DNA of 64,000 bases from contig NZ_CAKAKB010000004.1 in the NCBI RefSeq assembly GCF_916618755.1, positions 310,001 to 374,000 of the forward strand, given 5' to 3'. The notes below the pieces were generated by a model. It saw nothing but the letters and a program-made list of their open reading frames with translations, was not told the DNA's origin and made no database searches. Below are positions 24,395 to 33,789 of this stretch, piece after piece. This DNA comes from Actinotalea sp. Marseille-Q4924. GTDB lineage: Bacteria; Actinomycetota; Actinomycetes; Actinomycetales; Cellulomonadaceae. Each line of letters opens with the position of its first letter. The first letter of the stretch is position 1. The translations under genes were made by a program, and so were the position numbers.

Positions 24395-26548
24395 GTGGCA
24401 CGAGCAGGCCAGCGCCGGTCCGGTCGCGCGCGGACGGACTCCGGCGCCGAGCGTCGCCGCCCCACGCGCCCCAGCGAGAAGGGGATCATCCCCGTGCTCG
24501 CGGGCCTGGCCCACGAGGTCGACGGCGCCGTGCAGCGGCCGCCCACGCGCCCGGCGGTCCGCACGAAGTTCCAGGTCGTCGCACTGCTCGTCCGCGAGGA
24601 GCGCGCCCGGGTCAAGGCCGACACGTCCCTCACCGCGGCCAAGCGGGACCAGGAGCTCAAGCGGCTCGACGGGGTCGCGACGCTGCTGGCCAGGATCGCC
24701 GCCCGGGACACCTCGCTGCTCACCCTGCTCGCCGACGACGCCCGCGTCTCCGACACCGCGCGGGCGTACAAGGCGACCGTGATGCGCGCGGGCGGTCTCG
24801 ATGCGCCCGAGGAGGTCGAGCCCGAGCCGGTCGCGCCCACGACGCCGGCGCCGGGGACCGAGAAGCGCGTGGTGCCGCAGTCGGTGATCCAGCGGCAGCG
24901 GGCGAACCCGTTCCTCGCCCCGGACTTCGAGGCGGCGGCCGAGCGGCTCGCCGCGAAGCCCCGCCGCCTCGCCGGGTGGGAGCTGCTCGAACCGCTCTTC
25001 CGGTCCTTCGAGGAGTCCACTCCGGGCGCCGCGTCCTGCATGGCGCTCCCCGAGGCGGGCTCCGTGGCCGTAGGCCACGGCAGGGCGCTCATGCCGCACC
25101 AGGCCAAGGTCGTCGCGGCCACTCGGCAGGGCCACCGCACCTTCCTGCTCGCCGACGAGCCCGGGCTGGGCAAGACCGCCCAGGCACTCCTCGCCGCCCA
25201 GGCGGCCGACGCCTTCCCGCTCCTGGTCGTGGCGCCCAACGTGGTCAAGACGAACTGGGCGCACGAGGTGGAGCTGTGGACGCCGCTGCGCCGCGCAACC
25301 GTCGTCCACGGGGACGGCGACGAGGTGGACGCCTTCGCGGACGTCGTCATCGTCAACTACGACATCCTCGACCGGCACGTCGGCTGGCTCGGCGATCTCG
25401 GGTTCCGCGGGATGGTCGTCGACGAGGCGCACTTCATCAAGAACCGGGGCTCCCAGCGCTCCCAGCACGTCCTGGCGCTGTCCGACCGGATCCGCGAGCG
25501 CACCGCCCGGCCGCTCATGATGGCGCTGACCGGCACCCCGCTGATCAACGACATCGAGGACTTCCGGGCGATCTGGCAGTTCCTCGGCTGGATCGACAAC
25601 GAGAAGCCGCAGGGCAAGCTCATGACGGCCCTGGAGGAGACCGGTCTGACCCCTGCCGACCGCGGCTTCTACTCCGCCGCGCGCGCCGCCGTCATCGACA
25701 TGGGCATCGTGCGCCGCCGCAAGGTCGACGTCGCGGCGGACATCCCCGCCCGCCGGGTGGCGGACCTGCCCGTCGAGCTGGAGGGCGCCGTCGGGCGCTC
25801 GATCCGCGCGTCCGAGCTGGCGCTCACCCGTCGCCTGGTCGACCGCTACCGCGCTGCTCTGGCCGCACGGCCCGACGGCGGCGCCGTGGAGGGCATCGAC
25901 CTCGAGCTCGCCCGGCGCGTCGCGGCCGCCGAGCTCAAGGACTCCAGCTCGAAGGCCAAGGGCGAGAACGTCTTCACCATGGTCCGCCGGATCGGCCAGG
26001 CCAAGGCCGGGCTGGCCGCCGACTACACCGCGCAGCTGTCCCGGAACGTCGGCAAGGTCGTGTTCTTCGCCAAGCACGTCGACGTCATGGACCAGGCCGA
26101 GCAGACCTTCGCCGACCGCGGCATCAAGTACGCCTCGATCCGCGGCGACCAGACGCCCAAGGCGCGCGAGAAGAACGTCGCCGCGTTCACGAACGACCCC
26201 GACGTGTCGATCGTGGTGTGCTCCCTACTGGCCGCCGGCGTCGGGTTGAACCTGCAGGTCGCATCCAACCTCGTGCTGGCCGAGCTGTCCTGGACCGACG
26301 CGGAGCAGACCCAGGCGATCGACCGGATCCACCGGATCGGCCAGGACGAGCCGGTCACCGCGTGGCGGATCATCGCCGCGCAGACCATCGACTCCAAGAT
26401 CGCGGAGCTCATCGACGCCAAGTCCGGGCTCGCCGCGCGGGCGCTGGACGGGGCGGCGGAGGAGGACGCGTCGTCGTCGACGGACGTGCAGCTCGAGGCG
26501 CTGGTCGCACTGCTCACCGATGCGCTGGCTGTCGAGGTCGTCGGCTGA
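24395..26548 (+). CDS. SNF2-family DEAD/DEAH helicase
   Basis: A 717-residue Swi2/Snf2 ATPase that moves along DNA or displaces DNA-bound protein. The GTG start follows GGAGGGCAT; earlier in-frame starts have no ribosome binding site. Residues 1-215 are a family-specific helical region. Walker A reads DEPGLGKT (usually DEMGLGKT), motif II is VVDEAHFIKN, motif III is ALTGTPLIND, and motifs V-VI are LLAAGVGLNLQ and QAIDRIHRIGQDEPV. No HNH or nuclease domain is fused, unlike SMARCAL1/ZRANB3-type relatives. It stands alone between two hairpins; a DNA repair or defence role is equally possible. Confidence 0.93.
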   Translation: MARAGQRRSGRARTDSGAERRRPTRPSEKGIIPVLAGLAHEVDGAVQRPPTRPAVRTKFQVVALLVREERARVKADTSLTAAKRDQELKRLDGVATLLARIAARDTSLLTLLADDARVSDTARAYKATVMRAGGLDAPEEVEPEPVAPTTPAPGTEKRVVPQSVIQRQRANPFLAPDFEAAAERLAAKPRRLAGWELLEPLFRSFEESTPGAASCMALPEAGSVAVGHGRALMPHQAKVVAATRQGHRTFLLADEPGLGKTAQALLAAQAADAFPLLVVAPNVVKTNWAHEVELWTPLRRATVVHGDGDEVDAFADVVIVNYDILDRHVGWLGDLGFRGMVVDEAHFIKNRGSQRSQHVLALSDRIRERTARPLMMALTGTPLINDIEDFRAIWQFLGWIDNEKPQGKLMTALEETGLTPADRGFYSAARAAVIDMGIVRRRKVDVAADIPARRVADLPVELEGAVGRSIRASELALTRRLVDRYRAALAARPDGGAVEGIDLELARRVAAAELKDSSSKAKGENVFTMVRRIGQAKAGLAADYTAQLSRNVGKVVFFAKHVDVMDQAEQTFADRGIKYASIRGDQTPKAREKNVAAFTNDPDVSIVVCSLLAAGVGLNLQVASNLVLAELSWTDAEQTQAIDRIHRIGQDEPVTAWRIIAAQTIDSKIAELIDAKSGLAARALDGAAEEDASSSTDVQLEALVALLTDALAVEVVG

Positions 26549-26716
26549 GCACCGGACCGACCGGTGTCCGACGGCGCGTCGGGGCGTGGCGCGTGCGTTC
26601 TGACGCCACGCCGGCGCTCACGTCAACCGTTGCGTGAGGTGGACCTCGACCTGGTCGCCGTCGGTCTTGCCGATGCCGGCGCCAGCCGGCGGAGCCGCAC
26701 CACCCGACGGCCACGG

Positions 26717-27499
26717 TCAGGCGGCGTCGTCACCGACGAACGCGACGATCGCCTCGCGGAACCCGGCGTCGTGCAACGCCGCCCCGTGGTCGCCGTCGAC
26801 GAGGCGCAGAGAGCCGGCCGGCAGGGCCGCCGCCAGGGTCTCAGGTCGGGGGGCGAGCGGGTCGTCCCGGCCGGCGAGCACGAGCGTCGGGACGGTGATC
26901 TCCGCGAACGGGATCTGTCCCCGGTGCACGGCCGACGCCTGGGCCGCCAGAGCGAGCCGGTCCGCGCCGGTGGAGTCGGCGAGGCCGCGGAAGGCGGCGG
27001 CACCGGCGTCGCTGATGCTCGCCGGGTCGTCCGTCAGCAGGGCGTGCGTCAACGCGTCCGGGTCCAGTGCCCTGGTGTCCACGCCGCCGAGCTCCAGGGC
27101 CGCGACGCCGATGCCGCCGACGACGAGCCGCCGGACACGACGATCGCGGGCAGCGGTGAGCAGCGCGACCACGGCCCCCATGGAGTAGCCGACGAGGTCC
27201 ACGTCCGGCGCGTCGAGGACGTCGAGCAGCGCGACGACGTCCTGCGCCATGCGCGGTTCGCCATAGCGGGCCGGGTCGTGCGGCTTGTCCGACCCCCCGT
27301 GCCCGCGCGCGTCCAGCGCGACCACGCGGCGGCCGGCGGCGGTCAGCGCACCGACGACGCCGATGCCCACCCAGTCCAGGTCGGCGCCGGCGCCGAAGCC
27401 GTGGTGCAGGACCACAGGAATCCCGTCGTCGGCACCCCAGCACCGGTAGGCGATCCACACGCCGTCGTCGGACCGGAAGCTCGTCGGCGTGGCGCTCAT
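26717..27499 (-). CDS. alpha/beta hydrolase, possible sugar-acid lactonase
   Basis: A 260-residue alpha/beta-hydrolase. The HHGFGAGAD oxyanion loop, the nucleophile elbow GYSMGA, the acid in GRDDPL and the His of DGDHGAA are all present. The length and motifs are like 3-oxoadipate enol-lactonases. ATG at 27499 overlaps the stop of the dehydratase gene (ATGA), so it is the fourth and last gene of the xylonate operon. In that context opening of a xylonolactone ring is a sensible guess, but esterase activity on acylated xylo-oligosaccharides would fit too. Confidence 0.85.
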   Translation of the reverse strand: MSATPTSFRSDDGVWIAYRCWGADDGIPVVLHHGFGAGADLDWVGIGVVGALTAAGRRVVALDARGHGGSDKPHDPARYGEPRMAQDVVALLDVLDAPDVDLVGYSMGAVVALLTAARDRRVRRLVVGGIGVAALELGGVDTRALDPDALTHALLTDDPASISDAGAAAFRGLADSTGADRLALAAQASAVHRGQIPFAEITVPTLVLAGRDDPLAPRPETLAAALPAGSLRLVDGDHGAALHDAGFREAIVAFVGDDAA

Positions 27500-29469
27500 C
27501 CGCCGTCGGCGCCCAGCGCCTCGAGCCCCGCGCGCAGCACCGCGACGATGCGGTCCGTGTCGTAGACGCACCCGTTCCACGTCCCGCCGCTGGCCTCCTG
27601 GAGGGCGGCCCAGAGGCGGGTGTCGTCCGGGATCTGCGGGTGCGGTGCCAGGTCCGGGTGCGGTGGGCGGGCGGCGAGGACCCGGGCGCCCTCCTCGGGC
27701 GTCACGCGAGCCGTCGCGTCCCCGACGTAGTCGATCGTGCCTTCCAGGCCGACGACGTCCACCCGGATCTCGACGACGTCGCCGTCGCGCAGCTTGCTGA
27801 TCGGGCCGCCCGCGAGCGCCTCGGGGCCGACGTGCCCGATGCAGGCGCCGGTGGAGACGCCGGAGAACCGGGCGTCCGTGATGAGCGAGATCTCCCTGCC
27901 GTAGCTGAGGTACTTCAGCGCCGACGTGACCTGGTAGGTCTCCTCCATCCCGGTGCCCAGCGGCCCACCACCCATGATGACCATGACGTCGCCGGGGGCC
28001 ACCGCGCGGGTCTTGATCGCAGCCATGGCGGCGGCCTCGGAGGTGAAGACCCGGGCCGGGCCGACGTGGTGGAAGACGCCGTCGTCGCCGATCCGCGACG
28101 GGTCGATGGCCGTGGACTTGATGACCGACCCCTCGGGCGCGAGGTTGCCGATCGGGAAGGTCGCCGTCGGCGTCAGCCCGCGGCGGCGCGCGGCAGCCGG
28201 GCTCATGATGACGTCGTCCGCCTCGATGCCCTGCTGGTCCAGGAGGGCCTGCTTCATGCGGGCCCGCCGCTCCGACGTCTTCCACCAGTCCAGGACGGTG
28301 CCGAGGGTCTCGCCGGTCGCCGTCAGGGCGTCGAGGTGCAGGACGCCGAGGTCCCGCAGGTGCAGCATCACCTCGGGGGCGCCGCCGGCCAGGAACATGC
28401 GGACGGTGGGGTGATGGACGGGCCCGTTGGGCAGCACGCTGACGATGCGCGGCACGGCCTTGTTGACGCGCACCCAGTCATCGACGGTCGGGGTCCGTAG
28501 TCCGGCGGCGTGGGCGATCGCCGGGAGGTGCAGCAGGAGATTCGTCGAGCCGCCGATGGCGGCGTGGACGGCCATGGCGTTCTCGACGGCCTGGTCCGTG
28601 AGGACGTCCTTCGTGGTCAGCGCGAGCTCGCGCTGCCGGAGCACGGCGCGCGCCGACTGCCGCGCCACCTCCTGCCACACCGGTTCGCCCGACGGCGCCA
28701 GCGCGGAGTGCGGCAGCGCCAGCCCGAGGGCCTCGGCGACCACCTGGGCGGTGCCCGCGGTGCCGAGGAAGTGGCAGCCGCCGCCGGGCGAGGCGCAGGC
28801 GCGGCAGCCCAGCTCGGCGGCGTCCTCGAGGGAGAGCTCGTCGTTGGCGAACCGGGCGCCGAGGGTCTGCACGCGAGCGAGGTCCTCGCCCTGAGCGGGC
28901 GGCAGGGTGACGCCGCCGGGCACCAGGATCGTGGGGAGGTCGTGCTGGGACGCGAGCGCCATCATCGTGGCGGGCAGTCCCTTGTCGCAGGTGGCGACGC
29001 CCATGACGGCGGAACGCGTGGGCAGCGACCGGATGAGACGCCGCATCACGACGGCAGCGTCGTTGCGGTAGGGCAGGGAGTCGAACATGCCGGGGGTGCC
29101 CTGGGACCGGCCGTCACACTGGTCGCTGACGTAGGTGGCGAACGGCAGCCCGCCGGCCTCCGCGATGACCTCCGCCGCGGCCCTCACCTGGTCGACGAGC
29201 TCGAAGTGGCCGGAGTGCAGGCCGAGGGCGACCGGGACGCCGTCGTCGGTCCGGAGACCGCCCGCCGTCGAAACGATCATGACTTGCGGTCCCAGCATGT
29301 TCGCCCGCGGCCACCCCATGCCGGCGTTCTGCGTCATGCCGAAGACGGTGCCGCTCGGTGAGTCCCGCAGCAGGTCGGCGGTCAGCGGCAGGCGGCCCTC
29401 GGGCCCGGGGGCCTGCGTGCGCACGGTGTAGATGTCGTCGTGCGGCTCCAGGAGCGACGTCCAGGACAT
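27496..29469 (-). CDS. D-xylonate dehydratase, YjhG/YagF family
   Basis: A 657-residue IlvD/Edd-superfamily Fe-S dehydratase that turns D-xylonate into 2-keto-3-deoxy-D-xylonate. The length and the start [19 protein letters not shown] match the YjhG/YagF branch and not branched-chain IlvD. Cluster and Mg2+ residues are visible in [22 protein letters not shown] and [13 protein letters not shown]. It starts three bases after the aldolase stop and overlaps the hydrolase gene. No xylose dehydrogenase gene lies nearby, so xylonate must come from another locus or enter already oxidised. Confidence 0.93.
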   Translation of the reverse strand: MSWTSLLEPHDDIYTVRTQAPGPEGRLPLTADLLRDSPSGTVFGMTQNAGMGWPRANMLGPQVMIVSTAGGLRTDDGVPVALGLHSGHFELVDQVRAAAEVIAEAGGLPFATYVSDQCDGRSQGTPGMFDSLPYRNDAAVVMRRLIRSLPTRSAVMGVATCDKGLPATMMALASQHDLPTILVPGGVTLPPAQGEDLARVQTLGARFANDELSLEDAAELGCRACASPGGGCHFLGTAGTAQVVAEALGLALPHSALAPSGEPVWQEVARQSARAVLRQRELALTTKDVLTDQAVENAMAVHAAIGGSTNLLLHLPAIAHAAGLRTPTVDDWVRVNKAVPRIVSVLPNGPVHHPTVRMFLAGGAPEVMLHLRDLGVLHLDALTATGETLGTVLDWWKTSERRARMKQALLDQQGIEADDVIMSPAAARRRGLTPTATFPIGNLAPEGSVIKSTAIDPSRIGDDGVFHHVGPARVFTSEAAAMAAIKTRAVAPGDVMVIMGGGPLGTGMEETYQVTSALKYLSYGREISLITDARFSGVSTGACIGHVGPEALAGGPISKLRDGDVVEIRVDVVGLEGTIDYVGDATARVTPEEGARVLAARPPHPDLAPHPQIPDDTRLWAALQEASGGTWNGCVYDTDRIVAVLRAGLEALGADGG

Positions 29470-29471
29470 CG

Positions 29472-30386
29472 CTACATCGCCTCGACGGCGGCCATGAGCG
29501 CGGCCAGGGCGTCCGCCTGCTCGGGCGTCGGGGGCAGGTGCGGGGGAGTGGAGTGGCCCTGCAGACGGACGCCGCGCCGGATCATCCCCTCCTTGAGCAA
29601 CGGGAAGAACGGGGTCCCGAGCGTGTAGAGGCCCATGAGCCTGTCGACCCGGCGCTGCTGGGCGGCGATCGCCCGGGCGTCGCCGTCGTTCACCGCGCGC
29701 GCGTAGGCCGCGCAGATCTCCGGGTAGAGGTTGGCGAGCCCGCCGATCGCGCCGGCCCCGCCGGAGGTGACGGCGTGGTGGAGGTTCTCGTCGAAGCCCG
29801 CGAGCACCCGGAAGTCGGGGAACTCCGGCAGGAGCTCGGTGAGGAGCCGGCGGGTGTGGCCGACCTCGGTGACGGTGTCCTTATAGCCGACGATGTTCGG
29901 GTGCCGGCGCAGGAGTCGGCGCGTCACCTCCGGGCTCAGGTCGTACCCCGTGCGGGCCGGGAAGTTGTACAGGTAGACGTCGCCGTCGACCTGCTGCGCG
30001 ACCGCGTCGACGTACGCCTCGATGCCCGCGTCGTCGAGCGCGAAGTAGTACGGGGTGATCACCATGACGGCGTGGGCGCCGGCGTCGAGCGCGTACCTGC
30101 TCAGCTCGACGGTCTCGTCGACCCGCATGGAGGCCGTGCCGACGATGAGCTCCCCGCGCTCGGGGACGTGCTCGACGGCGAGGTCGATGAGCTCGCGCTT
30201 CTGCTCGGGCCGCATCGCGAAGAACTCCCCGGTGCTGCCCATGAGGACGATCCCGTCGACCCCGCCGCCGAGGATGTGGTCCCACACCGCGACGTTGCCG
30301 TCGCGGTCGAGGTCGCCGTCGGCGTCGAACGCGGTGACGGCGGGTGCGAGGAAGACGGCCGCGCCGTCCTTGGTCATGGCGCTCAC
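29472..30386 (-). CDS. 2-keto-3-deoxy sugar acid aldolase (DapA superfamily, YagE/YjhH-like)
   Basis: A 304-residue class I aldolase. The Schiff-base Lys is in IVGYKDT, the catalytic Tyr in [12 protein letters not shown], and GSTGEF is the carboxylate-binding loop of the DHDPS superfamily. Directly beside a YjhG-type dehydratase it should cleave 2-keto-3-deoxyxylonate to pyruvate and glycolaldehyde, as YagE/YjhH do in E. coli. The GTG start overlaps the stop of the beta-xylosidase gene (GTGA); an ATG three codons later is an alternative. Confidence 0.9.
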   Translation of the reverse strand: MSAMTKDGAAVFLAPAVTAFDADGDLDRDGNVAVWDHILGGGVDGIVLMGSTGEFFAMRPEQKRELIDLAVEHVPERGELIVGTASMRVDETVELSRYALDAGAHAVMVITPYYFALDDAGIEAYVDAVAQQVDGDVYLYNFPARTGYDLSPEVTRRLLRRHPNIVGYKDTVTEVGHTRRLLTELLPEFPDFRVLAGFDENLHHAVTSGGAGAIGGLANLYPEICAAYARAVNDGDARAIAAQQRRVDRLMGLYTLGTPFFPLLKEGMIRRGVRLQGHSTPPHLPPTPEQADALAALMAAVEAM

Positions 30387-32362
30387 CAGACCCGGACGCG
30401 CGTGGCGCCGTCGTCGAGCGAGGCGAGGGGGCCCGCCGGGTAGCTGCTACCGAGCTCCTTGCGGGCCCCGACCAGGTCGACGTCGGCGACGACGGGGGAG
30501 CCGTCGCGGCTCTCGAACCCGGCCCCGGCGATCCGCACGTGGCCCAGGTCGGCGCCCGTGGTCACGCCGGTCACCGGCGCGGTGAGGGCCCCGGGGAGCT
30601 CGGTCTCGAGGAACACCTCGTCACCCTCGTCGACCACCCGGACGACGGCGGCGCCCGCCACCGTGAGCGCGTCCGTCTCGTGCGAGACCGGCCGCGCACC
30701 GTCCGCGTAGGCGTTCGAGCGCACGTAGGCCGGCTGCCGCTCGAGGTGGAACCGGGCGTGGTCGCCCGCGCCGCCGAACACCCCGACCCGCTGCTGGTAC
30801 TCCTCCCACGACGCCGGGAAGCCCTCGTACGTGTGCGTCCCGAAGGACTCCGGCGGGAACTCCTCCAGCACGATCGGCGCGTCCGGTCCGTACACGCCCC
30901 TGGGGGCACCGACGAAGAGGTTGCCGACGTACCGGTCGTCGCCGGCGTAGATGAACGCGTAGCCCGCCACCTGCGTCGAGTGCGGCACGTGGTACGGCGT
31001 CGCGCGGTCCAGCACGGCCTGCATCCGCACCGCCCCCAGCACCAGGTTGTTGACGAACGCGTTGCCCTGGCTGAACAGCTCGATCGCGATGGGGGAGGCG
31101 AGCACGTTGTGGTCGACCGTGGCCGGGCCGTGGCTGACCTCGATGAACAGGTCGCGGATGTTGCGGTACAGCACGTTCCGGCTGATGCGGGTGCCCTGGA
31201 CCTGCCAGTCGAGCCAGATGCCGAGCGTGGTGTCGTGGATGCGGTTGTGGACGATCTCGACGTCGAGCGGGGCGTGCAGCTTGATGGCGCCGATCTCGTA
31301 GCCGTAGAACTCGTGCTTCGTGCCGATGTGGTGGATGTGGTTGTCCTCGATGGTGGAGAACACGGCGCCCAGGTGGCCGACGACGCCGTTCTGCCCGCAG
31401 TCGCGGATCTCGTTGCGGCGCACGACGTGCGAGCCGACGTGCTCGCGGTCCCAGCCCTGGTGGGAGGCGGTGAAGACGGCCTCGATCTGGTACTGGTAGC
31501 CCGGCTTGTCGCCCCGCTCGTACCCGAAGTTGTCGCCGCTCGCGGCGTTCTTCCCGAGCGAGACGCCGGAGCACTTCGCGTCGCGGACGAGGTTGTCCTC
31601 GATGACCCAGCCCTTGGCCCAGTTCGGGCCGACGAGGCCCGGCTGGTCGGCGGTCGGCGGCGTCCACGGCGTCGCGGCCTGGGCCAGCTCGAAGCCGCGG
31701 ACGGTGATGTAGTCGAGGTGGCTGCGCTCGGGGTAGAAGACGGCGGGGCGCACGTTGATCTCGACGAGCTCGGCGTTCGGGTCGGCGTCGTGGAAGTTCG
31801 CCCGGATCGTCGTGACGTCGTCGGACACCTCGGCGTGCCAGACGTGGACGGTCTGGTCCGGGTCGACGAGCTCCGTGTCCAGAGCGGTCCAGGAGTAGCG
31901 CGTGCGGGTGCGGCGCTCGGGCTCGTGCAGGTCGGCGCGGTCGTGCACCTCGTAGAACGAGCGCCCGTTGAGGTAGACGTCGCCGCGGTGGGCGAGGACG
32001 CCCCCCGGCCCGGGGTGCAGCCAGTCGCCGACGACGGTCTCGGCGAACGGGTTGAAGTCCCCGAAGAGGGTGTTCGGCACGTCGGCCCGCCAGACCGTGC
32101 CCTCCTCGCGCACCCAGCCGGTGACGATCTCGGAGCCCTTGATCGCGACGTGCTCACCCGGCGCGGCCTCGAAGGTGATCCGGCGGTCGTCGCCGATGCC
32201 GCCACGGACGGGTCGGACCCACTCGCGGTAGGTGCCCTCGTGGACCTGCACGGTGTCGCCGGGCATCGCCGCGCGGGCGGCCCGGTTGATCGTCCGGAAG
32301 GGGGCGTCCTGGGTTCCGTCGGCCCGGTCGGAGCCGGTGACGGCGACGTGGAACGTGGTCAC
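30383..32362 (-). CDS. GH120-type beta-xylosidase, intracellular
   Basis: A 659-residue right-handed parallel beta-helix protein, first gene of the xylonate operon. The N-terminus (FHVAVTGSD, MPGDTVQVHEGTYREW) and the overall length resemble GH120 beta-xylosidases. Asp385 in GIWLDWQVQG and Glu408 in LFIEVSHGP are 23 residues apart, the same spacing I recall for the nucleophile Asp382 and acid/base Glu405 of the characterised GH120 enzyme XylC. No signal peptide is present, so it acts on imported oligosaccharides. The GTG start at 32362 lies 62 bp downstream of a LacI-type operator. Other beta-helix hydrolases are the alternative, but less likely. Confidence 0.85.
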   Translation of the reverse strand: MTTFHVAVTGSDRADGTQDAPFRTINRAARAAMPGDTVQVHEGTYREWVRPVRGGIGDDRRITFEAAPGEHVAIKGSEIVTGWVREEGTVWRADVPNTLFGDFNPFAETVVGDWLHPGPGGVLAHRGDVYLNGRSFYEVHDRADLHEPERRTRTRYSWTALDTELVDPDQTVHVWHAEVSDDVTTIRANFHDADPNAELVEINVRPAVFYPERSHLDYITVRGFELAQAATPWTPPTADQPGLVGPNWAKGWVIEDNLVRDAKCSGVSLGKNAASGDNFGYERGDKPGYQYQIEAVFTASHQGWDREHVGSHVVRRNEIRDCGQNGVVGHLGAVFSTIEDNHIHHIGTKHEFYGYEIGAIKLHAPLDVEIVHNRIHDTTLGIWLDWQVQGTRISRNVLYRNIRDLFIEVSHGPATVDHNVLASPIAIELFSQGNAFVNNLVLGAVRMQAVLDRATPYHVPHSTQVAGYAFIYAGDDRYVGNLFVGAPRGVYGPDAPIVLEEFPPESFGTHTYEGFPASWEEYQQRVGVFGGAGDHARFHLERQPAYVRSNAYADGARPVSHETDALTVAGAAVVRVVDEGDEVFLETELPGALTAPVTGVTTGADLGHVRIAGAGFESRDGSPVVADVDLVGARKELGSSYPAGPLASLDDGATRVRVW

Positions 32363-32424
32363 GGGAGTGTCCTTCGATCGGGGCCGGGACGGAGACGACG
32401 TCGTCCTCCGGGCGTCTGCTGTGG

Positions 32425-32437
32425 GGAAAATGTTTCC
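32425..32437. promoter_or_regulatory. LacI-type operator in front of the xylosidase operon
   Basis: GGAAA-ATG-TTTCC, an inverted repeat 63 bp before the GTG start of the minus-strand operon. It is the proximal one of two near-identical boxes in this divergent region. Confidence 0.7.
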
Positions 32438-32533
32438 ACTGCGACGTGCTGCTGTGGCGACCCTAGGCGGCGTCCCCGGCGATGGGAAGTCCTGTGCGAC
32501 CGACGAGGGCGCGACGCCCTGCACGCCTGCTCA

Positions 32534-32546
32534 GGAAAATGTTTCG
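32534..32546. promoter_or_regulatory. LacI-type operator in front of the regulator gene
   Basis: GGAAAATGTTTCG, 12 of 13 bases identical to the box at 32425. It ends 13 bp before the start codon at 32560, so bound repressor would block transcription or initiation of the LacI gene. Confidence 0.7.
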
Positions 32547-32559
32547 CTAGAGTGCCTCC

Positions 32560-33645
32560 ATGTCGCCGGTCCGCACGCGCCGCCCCACGCTCGAGCAGGT
32601 CGCCGCCGCGGCCGGCGTCTCGACGTCCACCGCGTCGAAGGTGCTCAACGGCCGGCCGAACATCTCGCCCGAGACGCGTCGTCGCGTCGAGGCGGCGATC
32701 GACCAGCTGGGCTACGCACCCACGACCGGGCCTCGTCCGGGTGCCACGCCGCGCACCGCCGTCGTCGTCTTCCGGACGCTCTCGGACATCTACGCCATGC
32801 GCGTGCTCGAGGGCGTCCTCACCTCGGCGCGGGATCACGACGTCGAGGTGCTCGTGGACGTGCTCGACCTGCCCGGGAGCGGCGCGGTGCCGCTGTCGTC
32901 GGCCTGGGTCCGCAGGCAGGCGGCTCGGGACCGGACCGGCGTCATCGTGGTCACGGCGGAGCTCACGGCCGAGCAGCACCGCCTGCTGGGGACGTCCGGC
33001 GTCGCCGCCGTGCACGTGGACCCGGCCAACCCGCTGGATGACTCGACCGTCTCGGTGGGCTCGACGAACTTCTCCGGCGGTGTGCAGGCCACGCGGCACC
33101 TGCTGAGCCTCGGGCACCGCCGGATCGCGTTCGCGGGAGGGCGGCAGGGCTTCCAGCCCTCGGCCGAACGCCTGCAGGGCTACCTCAGCGCCATGCGGTC
33201 GGGTGGGGGAGAGGTCGACGACGCCCTGGTGCGCTCGCGTGCCCACACCTTCGAGGCCGGCGTCGAGATGGCCGACGACCTCCTCGCTCTGCCGGACCGG
33301 CCGACGGCGGTCTTCGCGGCGTCGGACTCCATCGCGCTCGGGGTGCTGTCCGCGGCCCAGCGCCACGGGCTGCGCGTCCCGCAGGACCTGTCCGTCGTCG
33401 GCTTCGACGACAGCTCCGCGGCGGCCACGTCGGCACCCGCGCTCACCACCGTGCGGCAGCCGATCGTCGAGATGGGACGGGTCGCCCTGCGCACCCTCCT
33501 GCAGCTGGCCCGCGGGGAGGGCGTCGACTCCCACCACGTCCAGCTCTCGACCACGCTCGTGGTCAGGGAGTCGACCGCACCCCCCGCGACCGCTCGGCTC
33601 GACTCGTCGTCGGGGACACCGGACCGGGATCCCGGAGAGCGGTAG
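32560..33645 (+). CDS. LacI-family regulator of the xylonate/xylosidase operon
   Basis: 361 residues. The N-terminal HTH is TLEQVAAAAGVSTSTASKVLNGRPNISPETRRRV, with the hinge helix near residues 55-62 and a periplasmic-binding-protein-like sugar sensor from about residue 65 (GVIVVTAEL, SLGHRRIAFAGG, PTAVFAASDSIALG, VVGFDDS). It is divergent from the GH120-aldolase-dehydratase-hydrolase operon, and two matching operators lie between them. Repression lifted by a xylo-oligosaccharide or sugar acid is the expected mode. Confidence 0.93.
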   Translation: MSPVRTRRPTLEQVAAAAGVSTSTASKVLNGRPNISPETRRRVEAAIDQLGYAPTTGPRPGATPRTAVVVFRTLSDIYAMRVLEGVLTSARDHDVEVLVDVLDLPGSGAVPLSSAWVRRQAARDRTGVIVVTAELTAEQHRLLGTSGVAAVHVDPANPLDDSTVSVGSTNFSGGVQATRHLLSLGHRRIAFAGGRQGFQPSAERLQGYLSAMRSGGGEVDDALVRSRAHTFEAGVEMADDLLALPDRPTAVFAASDSIALGVLSAAQRHGLRVPQDLSVVGFDDSSAAATSAPALTTVRQPIVEMGRVALRTLLQLARGEGVDSHHVQLSTTLVVRESTAPPATARLDSSSGTPDRDPGER

Positions 33646-33678
33646 GCCCCGGGGGCGGACGCCGGGCCGTACCGGGGC
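33646..33678 (+). terminator. possible hairpin after the LacI gene
   Basis: GCCCCGG and CCGGGGC, 19 bases apart, right after the stop; followed by CTTGCCCC. A weak candidate because of the long loop. Confidence 0.35.
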
Positions 33679-33789
33679 TTGCCCCACTGTGCCGTCGGGA
33701 CGATGAAGTTATCGGTCATCGGGCGAGCCGTTTCACGATGCGCGTCGACAACCTCGACTCCACGGCGGCCGGGCGGGTGTCGGGACGGC

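Noticed and set aside
23924-26077. A 717-residue minus-strand frame across the nuclease end and SNF2 gene
   Set aside because: Shadow of the helicase gene; it crosses the strong terminator and encodes no recognisable sequence.
26583-26612. Terminator after the SNF2 gene
   Set aside because: GGCGTGGC/GCCACGCC can pair, but the 14-base loop and lack of a T tract make it weak.
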